Of a DNA stretch of 5,984 bases, positions 1 to 5,805 are shown piece after piece. The first letter of the stretch is position 1, and each line of letters begins with the position of its first letter. The DNA is taken from NCBI GenBank assembly GCA_964493985.1, contig CAZBQL010000146.1:1-5984 (forward strand), in the 5' to 3' direction. Origin of the DNA: MGML01 sp964493985 (lineage in GTDB: Bacteria > Chloroflexota > Dehalococcoidia > Dehalococcoidales > UBA2162). A program made the translations under genes and the position numbers. Under the pieces are notes generated by a model. That model was not told the origin of the DNA and did not search any database. It was given only the letters and a program-made list of their open reading frames with translations.

Positions 1-633
1 TCAAAACGTAGCAATATACGCCCGTTAGGGAGAGGGCACAGACTTGCTATTTTAGGAAATTTCCTTTTTTGGGTTATGTGGACTGACGGTATGCAAGATA
101 TGATTGATGCCTATGAACGTAATATTCCATCACTTGCTGATAATGAAAACTATCAGCTGCTTGCCGATAAACTCCAAGAATTTGGTACTGTGAATGCATT
201 TTTCTCAAGTGAATCTCATTCATTGGCACATTATTATGAACTGACTTCTAGAGAGAATCTAGAAAAAAATTCAGATTCCCCAATGGTGAAGACTTTAATA
301 GAAGGACTCGATTACGAATATCCTCTGATATCTTATCTAGCACTGGCAACAGGAGTTAGTAAAGATGAAAATGGTTATTACATGGTTATAATCCTGCTGA
401 ACAATAGTGCAAACATTGCTAAGGAAAACTCGAAGATATTGAAAAAGAGGATTAATACAATCAATTTGGTTGTTCCTGAAGACATTTCATGGAAGGATAT
501 CATTGATAAAATTGAAGTAGGATATGATGGTCGCTTCACCACGGCTAAACTTTATGGAAAAGCTGTAGTTTGGTGGAATCAATTTGAGATAGCTGGTGCA
601 ATGTCTTACCAACCATTATTAGTTTCAGAATAG
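1..633 (+). CDS. Unrecognised protein, N-terminus cut by window edge
   Basis: The frame is open from base 1 to the TAG at 631-633, giving 210 visible residues. The first ATG in frame (76) has no Shine-Dalgarno at a usable distance; the nearest AGGA is about 18 nt away. The 25 codons before it also read like protein, so the true start is probably outside the window. Visible residues about 15-26 are hydrophobic (LAILGNFLFWVMW) and could be a membrane segment or signal-anchor. The rest is a soluble-looking, acidic alpha/beta mix, with a strand-like stretch YYMVIILLNN and a C-terminal KAVVWWNQFEIAGAM. I recognise no catalytic motif or family and assign no function. Sampled lines are about 33-37% GC, against roughly 42-53% on sampled aspS lines, so this gene may be foreign or fast-evolving. 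It is not evidently part of the aspS operon: nearly 400 bases and a separate promoter lie between them. Confidence 0.72.
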   Translation, partial: SKRSNIRPLGRGHRLAILGNFLFWVMWTDGMQDMIDAYERNIPSLADNENYQLLADKLQEFGTVNAFFSSESHSLAHYYELTSRENLEKNSDSPMVKTLIEGLDYEYPLISYLALATGVSKDENGYYMVIILLNNSANIAKENSKILKKRINTINLVVPEDISWKDIIDKIEVGYDGRFTTAKLYGKAVVWWNQFEIAGAMSYQPLLVSE

Positions 634-764
634 TATCGTCTCTAAAGAATCTACAAAACCAAAATACAAATTCAAATGTATCGTTGGTTTAGTTAATTCC
701 TTTATACAATATTCCTCTATATTGAAATCATATCATTCATGAACTAAAAAGTACAAAACAAACA
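634..764. other. AT-rich spacer without a gene
   Basis: This spacer follows the AT-rich left gene and shares its low GC. I see no convincing reading frame in it on either strand. Its only structure is the hairpin at 656-690. Base composition shifts towards that of the core genes at about 765, so this is the likely edge of an AT-rich block. Confidence 0.5.
656..690 (+). repeat. Inverted repeat after the left gene, possible weak terminator
   Basis: AAACCAA (656-662) pairs with TTGGTTT (684-690). Inside it ATACA (664-668) pairs with TGTAT (677-681), leaving an 8-nt loop and a small internal bulge. It starts 22 nt after the stop codon of the left gene, where a terminator would be expected. However, the stem is AT-rich and is followed by AGTTAATTCCTTT rather than a clean U run. 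It may be a weak terminator or a chance pairing in AT-rich DNA. Confidence 0.35.
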
Positions 765-878
765 AAAGCCGTAACAGGTTACCTCGACCATACATTCGAA
801 TGGAGTTCATTATACCTCCGCAATGACCCGACCGCTGGATCGAAGGACAGTGTTTTCCTTGCAACTGTTCGAAATTAT

Positions 879-923
879 CTATACCAGGTTCTCTGGATCC
901 CGATGAAAATCGGGATGGTATAG
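879..923 (+). repeat. Strong hairpin with GAAA tetraloop
   Basis: ATCCCGAT (897-904) and ATCGGGAT (909-916) form a perfect 8-bp stem closed by GAAA, a GNRA tetraloop. The flanking CTATACC (879-885) and GGTATAG (917-923) add seven more pairs, with an 11-nt bulge on the 5' side only. No U run follows, so it is not a standard terminator. It lies upstream of the aspS promoter, so it would not be in the aspS mRNA. It coincides with the inferred frameshift in the gene remnant. Confidence 0.55.
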
Positions 924-949
924 AGACATACTATTTCAGGCTCGATGTG

Positions 950-979
950 TTGCTGAACGGGCTGTACATAAGATATAAT
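950..979 (+). promoter_or_regulatory. Housekeeping-sigma promoter for aspS-tig-clpP
   Basis: TTGCTG (950-955) and a perfect TATAAT (974-979) are separated by 18 bp, close to the sigma-70 consensus. The expected transcription start is near 986, giving a leader of about 36 nt before the aspS start codon. The promoter sits over the last codons of the gene remnant. I see no operator or riboswitch-like structure in the short leader. Confidence 0.68.
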
Positions 980-1009
980 CGCTATAGGTAGTCCTCACTT
1001 TTTATTCCC

Positions 1010-1013
1010 GGAG
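1010..1013 (+). promoter_or_regulatory. Ribosome binding site that fixes the aspS TTG start
   Basis: GGAG lies 8 nt before the TTG at 1022. No ATG or GTG is available near the conserved N-terminus, so this site supports TTG as the initiator. Confidence 0.7.
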
Positions 1014-1021
1014 TATTTTAT

Positions 1022-2818
1022 TTGCTTAAGAGTCATAGCTGTGGAGAACTGAACAGAGATCATGTCGGCAGCAGGGTAACCCTTGCCGGCTGGGTGCATA
1101 GACGCCGCGACCACGGCGGTCTGACCTTTATCGATCTACGGGATCGTGAGGGGATAGTACAGGTCGTTTATAATCCGGAACTGGCAGCGGACTGCCACAG
1201 GACAGCCACTGAGATGCGGAATGAGTATGTGGTCAGTGTAACAGGAAAGGTTTCTCTCAGACCGGAGGGAACGGTAAATCCCAAACTGCCCACCGGCGAG
1301 ATAGAGATAATCGCCGAAGAGACGAAAATACTGAACCCGTCTTTGACCCCTCCGTTCTACATTAACGAGGACGTGGAGGTAGATGAGAACATAAGACTCA
1401 AATACCGTTACCTGGACATTCGGCGGGAAAGAATGAAGGATAACCTTATATTGCGGCACAAGGTTATCAAATATATGCGTGATTTCCTGGATGAGCGAGG
1501 ATTTATAGAAATAGAGACACCAATCCTTATCAAGAGTACGCCCGAGGGCGCCAGGGATTACCTTGTCCCGAGCCGCCTTCACCCGGGTGAGTTCTACGCC
1601 TTACCACAGTCGCCGCAGCAGATAAAGCAGCTCCTGATGGTCGCCGGTATGGAAAAGTACTTCCAGATAGCGAAATGTTTCCGTGACGAGGATAATCGCG
1701 CCGACCGCCAGCCGGAGCATACCCAGCTCGATATAGAGATAAGTTTCGTCGAAGAGGAAGATATTTTTAACCTTATCGAAGAATTATATATCTCCATGAT
1801 AGAGAAATTAAAACCTGAATTTAAGATATTGAAGCCGTTTCCCCGTCTTTCCTATGCTGATGTTATGGAACGTTTCGGTTCCGATAAGCCTGATCTCCGG
1901 TTCGGAATGGAACTGGCAGACCTGTCCGATATTGCAGCGGGGACTGAATTCGGCGTGTTCAGCCGGGCTGTTGCTGAAGGAGGTAAGGTAAAAGGGATCT
2001 GCGCTCCGGGCTGCGCCGGTTACTCGCGGGGACAACTGGATGAGTTGAACAAGCTGGTAAGAACTCTGGGTGCTGCCGGAATCCTGACCATAGCGCTGGA
2101 CTCCTCAGTCGGAAGTCTGGATGACATAACGATAGAAAATGTTAGATCTGTGGCGTCGAAGTACTTAACGGTCGAACAGGTTAAGGCGATGGCGGAACGG
2201 ATGAATGCCGGACCAGGTGATCTGATGCTTATCGCAGCCGCTAATATAAAGATGGTAAATATGGTGCTGGATACTCTCAGGAATGAAATGGGAAAACGCC
2301 TATGCCTGATACCGAAAGACCAGCTTGCGTTCGCTTTTGTCGTTGATTTTCCGCTGTTCGAGTACGACGAAAAACTCGGCAGGTGGGACTCGGTCCATCA
2401 TCCGTTCAGCGCACCGAAAGATGAAGATATACCGTATATAGACACTGCGCCTGAAAAGGTGACGGGCAGGCAATATGACCTGGTATGCAACGGTTATGAA
2501 CTCGCCAGCGGCAGTATCAGGATTCATCAACGTGAAATACAGAACAAGGTATTCAATTTGCTGGGATACAAGGACGAAGAGATAAGGGCGCGGTTCGGAC
2601 ACCTGCTCGACGCCTTCGAGTACGGAGCTCCACCACACGGAGGTATTGCCCCGGGGGTAGATCGCCTGGTAATGCTTCTGGCAGGGGAGGAAAATATCAG
2701 GGAAGTTATGGCTTTCCCCAAGAACCAGGCTGCGATGGACCTTACACTTAATGCTCCTTCACCTGTTTCCGATGAACAGTTGACCGAATTGCATTTAAAG
2801 CTTCTGGAGGAAGAATGA
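1022..2818 (+). CDS. aspS: Aspartyl-tRNA synthetase, probably non-discriminating
   Basis: This cytoplasmic class IIb aminoacyl-tRNA synthetase activates aspartate with ATP and loads it on tRNA-Asp. Its 598 aa match the usual bacterial length of about 590. The order is an N-terminal OB-fold anticodon domain (about 1-110, WVHRRRDHGGLTFIDLRDRE), the catalytic core from about 130, a bacterial GAD insertion (about 290-420), then the rest of the core. Visible motifs are GFIEIETPIL (motif 1 region), the flipping-loop QSPQ, FRDEDNRADRQPE (motif 2, Arg221) and GIAPGVDRL (motif 3, Arg548). His31 and Gly83 stand where discriminating enzymes such as E. coli's have Leu and Lys. From published work on such enzymes this suggests it also charges tRNA-Asn, which would need the GatCAB amidotransferase. 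Translation starts at TTG with GGAG 8 nt upstream. Its TGA overlaps the tig ATG. Confidence 0.97.
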   Translation: MLKSHSCGELNRDHVGSRVTLAGWVHRRRDHGGLTFIDLRDREGIVQVVYNPELAADCHRTATEMRNEYVVSVTGKVSLRPEGTVNPKLPTGEIEIIAEETKILNPSLTPPFYINEDVEVDENIRLKYRYLDIRRERMKDNLILRHKVIKYMRDFLDERGFIEIETPILIKSTPEGARDYLVPSRLHPGEFYALPQSPQQIKQLLMVAGMEKYFQIAKCFRDEDNRADRQPEHTQLDIEISFVEEEDIFNLIEELYISMIEKLKPEFKILKPFPRLSYADVMERFGSDKPDLRFGMELADLSDIAAGTEFGVFSRAVAEGGKVKGICAPGCAGYSRGQLDELNKLVRTLGAAGILTIALDSSVGSLDDITIENVRSVASKYLTVEQVKAMAERMNAGPGDLMLIAAANIKMVNMVLDTLRNEMGKRLCLIPKDQLAFAFVVDFPLFEYDEKLGRWDSVHHPFSAPKDEDIPYIDTAPEKVTGRQYDLVCNGYELASGSIRIHQREIQNKVFNLLGYKDEEIRARFGHLLDAFEYGAPPHGGIAPGVDRLVMLLAGEENIREVMAFPKNQAAMDLTLNAPSPVSDEQLTELHLKLLEEE

Positions 2819-4149
2819 AAATAACCAATGACAAGACCGAAAATAGTCAGATGTTTTTGACTATTGAAATGGAGCCGGAAGAGGTGGAGGAGTCCATGCA
2901 GGTCGCGTTCAAGCGGCTGAATAAAAAGGCGAGGATTCCGGGCTTCCGCAAGGGGAAGGCGCCGAGGGATATTTTCGAACGCTACCTTGGTAAAGAATAT
3001 CTCATGGAGGAAGCCCTCAATGACCTTATTCCTACGGCTTATGCCAAAGCGGTCGAGGAACAGAGTATCGAGGCCATCGCCCAGCCGCAGATAGAGATAG
3101 AACAGATGGAACCGCTGATAATGAAGGCAACAGTACCCCTGAAACCGACGGTTGAACTGGGTGACTACAAGAGCCTGAAGGTGGAAAAGGAGACCATAGA
3201 AGTTACCTCTGAAAAGGTTGACGAAGTAATTGAACAGCTACGGCATCAGAATGCTACCTGGGAACCGGTTGAAGGACGCGCTGTTGAGTTTGATGACCTT
3301 TTAATAATGGATATAGTCGGCACGATGGGTGAAAAGAATGTTATCGAACAGAAAGGCGTACAATACCAGGTAACGGCCGGACAGACTTTTCCCGTCCTGG
3401 GATTCGCAGAGCAGCTCGTGGGGATGAATCCGGGCGATGAGAAAGAATTCGAACTTGAATATCCCGAGGACTACGGCGATGAAGAACTCGCCGGCAACAA
3501 GGTTAAATTCAAGATAAATGCCACAGAGATAAAAAAGGAAGTGTTACCCGAGATCTCCGATGATTTTGCTAAGACGGTGGGCGCTGAATTCGAGACTATG
3601 GCTGCACTCCGCGAGAAGGCAGAAACAGATATGAAAGAGCGTGCCGAGCAGCAGTCGAAGAATAATTTCGAAGAAGAAATTATTCACGGCATCGCCGACA
3701 TATCGAAAGTTGAGTACCCTCCTATACTCGTGGAATCCGAGATAACCCGTATACTCAACCAGCAGTTCCAGAGAAGCAGTCAGTCGCTCGAGGACTACCT
3801 GGATACGGTTGGTAAAACCGAAGAACAGGTACGCGAGGACCTGAGACCGGTGGCCGAACACAGAGTGGTCCATTCACTGGTCCTGAGTAAGGTTGCCGAG
3901 GTTGAGGAGATCGAGGTTAGCAATGAAGAGGTAGATGAAGAGATAGAAAATATGGTAAAAGACTCTACTGATAGGAAAGATGAATTGAGGAAATTCTTTA
4001 ATGATCCGCAGATACGGGACTCGATCGTTCAGAATATGCTGACCAGGAAGACGATGGAGAAACTCACTGAATATACGGCGGTTGAAAAACCCGTCGGGAA
4101 AAAGAAAACAACCGGAACAAGGAAAAAGAAAAAGGAGGAAGAGAAATGA
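2815..4149 (+). CDS. tig: Trigger factor, ribosome-bound chaperone and prolyl isomerase
   Basis: Trigger factor docks at the ribosome exit tunnel, shields nascent chains and catalyses proline cis-trans isomerisation. The N-terminal ribosome-binding domain (about 1-115) carries the signature GFRKGKAP at residues 43-50, the same position as in E. coli. An FKBP-type isomerase domain spans about 155-245 (DDLLIMDIVGTM, VLGFAEQLVGMNPGDE). The helical C-terminal chaperone domain follows, rich in Glu and Lys. The length of 444 aa is typical. The last 16 or so residues form a lysine/glutamate tail (KKKTTGTRKKKKEEEK) that is probably disordered. The start ATG overlaps the aspS stop (ATGA), with GGAGG at 2806-2810, so translation is probably coupled. 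The stop overlaps clpP in the same way. There is no internal terminator, so it should be co-transcribed with aspS and clpP. Confidence 0.96.
   Translation: MKITNDKTENSQMFLTIEMEPEEVEESMQVAFKRLNKKARIPGFRKGKAPRDIFERYLGKEYLMEEALNDLIPTAYAKAVEEQSIEAIAQPQIEIEQMEPLIMKATVPLKPTVELGDYKSLKVEKETIEVTSEKVDEVIEQLRHQNATWEPVEGRAVEFDDLLIMDIVGTMGEKNVIEQKGVQYQVTAGQTFPVLGFAEQLVGMNPGDEKEFELEYPEDYGDEELAGNKVKFKINATEIKKEVLPEISDDFAKTVGAEFETMAALREKAETDMKERAEQQSKNNFEEEIIHGIADISKVEYPPILVESEITRILNQQFQRSSQSLEDYLDTVGKTEEQVREDLRPVAEHRVVHSLVLSKVAEVEEIEVSNEEVDEEIENMVKDSTDRKDELRKFFNDPQIRDSIVQNMLTRKTMEKLTEYTAVEKPVGKKKTTGTRKKKKEEEK
4131..4138 (+). promoter_or_regulatory. Perfect Shine-Dalgarno for clpP inside the tig tail
   Basis: AAAGGAGG lies 7 nt before the clpP ATG at 4146 and is a full anti-SD match. 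It is read as Lys-Glu-Glu codons in the end of tig. It supports ATG 4146 as the clpP start over the in-frame ATG at 4161. Confidence 0.75.
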
Positions 4150-4790
4150 ACTTCGATCCGATGAATTATGATCCCAAGGCATTTAATCCATTGAGTGTAA
4201 TACCCGGGGTTGTGGAAAGTGGTCCCAGGGGTGAAAGGTACTGGGATATATACTCGCTGCTTTTAAAGGAGCGTATTGTTATGCTTTTCACGCCGATTTC
4301 GGACCAGATTGCCAATATCCTGATCGCTCAACTTCTGTATCTGGAAAGAGAAGATCCTGACAAGGATATCAGCATGTACATCCAGAGTCCTGGCGGAAGC
4401 ATTTATTCCGGCCTTGCTATTTACGATACCATGCAGTTTATCCGCCCGGATGTATCGACTATCTGCGTAGGAATGGCGGCAAGCATGGCAACGGTCCTTC
4501 TCTGCGCCGGTACGAAGGGAAAGAGGTACGCTCTGCCTAATTCAACCATTCACATGCACCAGCCTCTCGGTGGCGCTCAGGGACAGGCATCCGATATACA
4601 GATTCATGCCCGTGAGATCACCCGCTTGCAGGACAGCCTTAACGAAATCATTGTCAAGCATACGGGCCAGGACCTCGAAAAGGTCGCCCGTGACACGGAC
4701 CGTGATTTCTATCTGAACCCTCAGCAAGCTGTTGATTACGGAATCGTCGATGAAGTGCTGTCCAAGCCCGAAAAAGAAGAGAAGAAATAG
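4146..4790 (+). CDS. clpP: ATP-dependent Clp protease proteolytic subunit
   Basis: ClpP is the serine peptidase (family S14) that forms a barrel of two heptamer rings. It degrades proteins fed in by a Clp ATPase such as ClpX, including tmRNA-tagged products. The catalytic triad is visible: Ser113 in GMAASMA, His138 in HMHQP and Asp187 in DRDFYLNP. The 25- and 49-residue spacings equal those of E. coli ClpP. The oxyanion and strand region QSPGGSIYSGLAIYDTM is intact, and so is the ending AVDYGIVDEVL. The length of 214 aa is at the high end. The first 15 or so residues (MNFDPMNYDPKAFNP) precede the usual mature start and may be a propeptide removed by self-cleavage. The start overlaps the tig stop (ATGA) and has a perfect Shine-Dalgarno. 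A terminator follows within 60 nt, and no clpX is present downstream, so the ATPase must be encoded elsewhere. Confidence 0.97.
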   Translation: MNFDPMNYDPKAFNPLSVIPGVVESGPRGERYWDIYSLLLKERIVMLFTPISDQIANILIAQLLYLEREDPDKDISMYIQSPGGSIYSGLAIYDTMQFIRPDVSTICVGMAASMATVLLCAGTKGKRYALPNSTIHMHQPLGGAQGQASDIQIHAREITRLQDSLNEIIVKHTGQDLEKVARDTDRDFYLNPQQAVDYGIVDEVLSKPEKEEKK

Positions 4791-4841
4791 GCTTATTCAC
4801 TACTCAGACAAATGATGTAAGTTTCTCCGATATAAAGAGAT

Positions 4842-4878
4842 AAGAGGGGATTGTACGAGAGTGCAGTCCCTCTTTTTT
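4842..4878 (+). terminator. Intrinsic terminator of aspS-tig-clpP
   Basis: AAGAGGG (4842-4848) and ATTGTAC (4850-4856) pair with GTGCAGT (4861-4867) and CCCTCTT (4868-4874). This gives 14 pairs with one bulged G (4849) and two G-U wobbles, closed by GAGA, a GNRA tetraloop. A run of six T (4873-4878) overlaps the stem end. This is a textbook intrinsic terminator about 50 nt after the clpP stop. It separates the operon from smpB and argues against any smpB start upstream of 4879. Confidence 0.9.
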
Positions 4879-4932
4879 GGTTTGCTGTGTGCCCGACCTT
4901 GAATCAGCAATATCTTTTCTGAAAGACACCTG

Positions 4933-4941
4933 TGATATAAT
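4933..4941 (+). promoter_or_regulatory. Extended -10 promoter for smpB-ssrA
   Basis: TGaTATAAT is a perfect extended -10 element. At the -35 position 17 bp upstream there is only TCTTTT, but the TG extension often compensates for a weak -35. The expected transcription start is 4948-4949, at the smpB ATG itself. A second perfect TATAAT lies directly after it (4942-4947), with CTGAAA 17 bp upstream as a fair -35. That one would start transcripts near 4954, past the start codon. Confidence 0.62.
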
Positions 4942-4948
4942 TATAATG

Positions 4949-5425
4949 ATGGCGATTAAGACTATAGCGACCAACAGAAAAGCTTTCCATAACTACCATA
5001 TACTGGAGAGTATGGAAGCGGGAATAGCGCTTACCGGCACCGAGATAAAATCGGTCCGTGCCGGGAAGACGAGTTTGTCAGATGCCTATGTCAAGCCTGA
5101 GAAGGGCGAACTGTGGCTTCTGAACGCTCATATAGCCAGGTATGACAGTGCCAGTTACATGAGTCACGAGCCTACCAGGCCAAGGAAGCTGCTGCTGCAT
5201 CGCAGGGAGATCGCCGGATTGGTAAGCAAGCTTGCCGAGAAAGGTCTTACGCTGGTGCCCCTGAAAATATACATCAAGGGCAGCATTGCCAAGGTAGAGA
5301 TAGCCCTGGCCAAGGGTAAAAAATTGTATGACAAACGTGAATCCATTGCCCGAAGAGATTTGGATAGAGAGATCAGACGGACAGTGAAGAAACGCAGTCA
5401 AAAGTCAGCGGCAGGCGCGAAGTAA
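4949..5425 (+). CDS. smpB: SsrA-binding protein SmpB
   Basis: SmpB binds the tRNA-like domain of tmRNA and brings it to ribosomes stalled on broken mRNA. There it mimics the anticodon arm and starts trans-translation. The protein has 158 aa (typical is 150-165). Conserved blocks are GTEIKSVRAGK (beta-barrel, tmRNA contact), PTRPRKLLLHRRE, and AKGKKLYDKRE near the C-terminus, the motif that enters the decoding centre. The basic tail (RRTVKKRSQKSAAGAK) should enter the mRNA channel. I chose ATG 4949 (MAIKTIATNRKAFHNY); the adjacent ATG at 4946 would add one Met. A longer frame back to TTG 4877 is unlikely because it starts inside the terminator and crosses the promoter. No Shine-Dalgarno precedes the start, and the promoter implies a leaderless mRNA. 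The stop codon is 2 nt before ssrA, so the two are almost certainly co-transcribed. Confidence 0.95.
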   Translation: MAIKTIATNRKAFHNYHILESMEAGIALTGTEIKSVRAGKTSLSDAYVKPEKGELWLLNAHIARYDSASYMSHEPTRPRKLLLHRREIAGLVSKLAEKGLTLVPLKIYIKGSIAKVEIALAKGKKLYDKRESIARRDLDREIRRTVKKRSQKSAAGAK

Positions 5426-5427
5426 AA

Positions 5428-5782
5428 GGGGGCGCGCGGGTTCGACAGGGGAGGTATGCTACAGGATTGCAGGCTGAGGTGCCGCTACCCTCATAAAACA
5501 AGTGGCAAAAATAACTGGCGAAGAACCAGTATTAGTTGCCGCCTAATAGTTAGGTGACACATCCAACCCGACCCCACCCCGACGGGTTGGGATTGGGTGA
5601 CGAAAAGCCGGGGTGCCGTTGCCCGGACGTCGATAAGGGCGGCGAAAGAAAAAATCGACTTGCCGGGCAGAACTCGGTCGGCAGAGGTCTGTTCCGGCAA
5701 GAATAAAGAGTCGACTAAGCTTGTAGTATATTCTGGGTAGCCTCTTTTGGACGGGGAGTTCGACTCTCCCCCGCCTCCACCA
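5428..5782 (+). ncRNA. ssrA: Transfer-messenger RNA (tmRNA), complete
   Basis: tmRNA is charged with alanine, enters stalled ribosomes with SmpB and supplies a short reading frame that tags the nascent protein for proteolysis. It is 355 nt. The 5' end GGGGGCG (5428-5434) pairs with CGCCTCC (5772-5778), including the G3-U wobble that marks it for alanyl-tRNA synthetase. Discriminator A5779 and an encoded CCA (5780-5782) follow. The conserved GGGTTCGACAGGGG lies near the 5' end, and the T arm has loop TTCGACT. Long helix P2 pairs about 5458-5467 with 5730-5741. PK1 is formed by 5469-5474/5481-5485 and 5475-5479/5489-5493. CCAACCCG (5563-5570) and CGGGTTGG (5583-5590) form a downstream stem of probable PK2. 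The T stem appears to have 6 bp rather than 5. The 5' end lies 2 nt after smpB, so it must be cut from a joint transcript, presumably by RNase P. Confidence 0.96.
5505..5549 (+). other. tmRNA tag-peptide reading frame
   Basis: After the resume context AAGTG, the frame GCA AAA ATA ACT GGC and onward encodes AKITGEEPVLVAA, followed by tandem stops TAA (5544) and TAG (5547). The first codon is Ala, as in most tags. The non-polar end VLVAA resembles the LAA ending that ClpX recognises, with Val in place of Leu before the final AA. ACTGG (5514-5518) and CCAGT (5526-5530) form a small hairpin within the tag. CCTAA and TTAGG form another over the stop codons. Confidence 0.88.
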
Positions 5783-5805
5783 AAACGGTAGGCTTTTGGA
5801 GAACC

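Larger units (their letters stand above)
765..991 (+). pseudogene. Probable 3' remnant of a frameshifted gene upstream of aspS
   Basis: From 765 one frame reads like ordinary protein: it begins KAVTGYLDHTFEW, continues through LRNDPTAGSKDSVFLATV to YLYQVLWIP, then hits a TAG at 921-923. The neighbouring frame takes over at about 896-902 (DENRDGIETYYF, then LDVLLNGLYIRYNRYR) and ends at TAG 989-991. Joining the two needs one -1 shift near 896-905, inside a strong hairpin. The first frame is open back to 726, but no start codon with a ribosome site is visible and the AT-rich sequence before 765 does not read as protein. I infer a decayed or truncated gene of about 75 remaining codons, family unknown. 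A sequencing indel in the hairpin could explain the frameshift but not the missing 5' part. It could also be non-coding sequence that happens to read well. Confidence 0.42.

Noticed and set aside
54..65. Palindrome AGGAAATTTCCT followed by T residues, resembling a terminator
   Set aside because: It has no loop, lies inside an open coding frame and is short and AT-rich.
1136..2721. Several minus-strand frames inside aspS
   Set aside because: They are shadows of a well-conserved plus-strand gene, with no ribosome sites or recognisable products.
4877..4948. A longer smpB starting at TTG 4877, adding 24 residues
   Set aside because: The start lies in the T run of the clpP terminator, has no ribosome site, crosses the promoter, and the extra residues are not part of known SmpB N-termini.
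5780..5799. CCAAAA/TTTTGG pairing between the tmRNA 3' end and its trailer
   Set aside because: Only six mostly A-T pairs around an 8-nt loop, competing with a mature CCA end; too weak to call a terminator or processing element.
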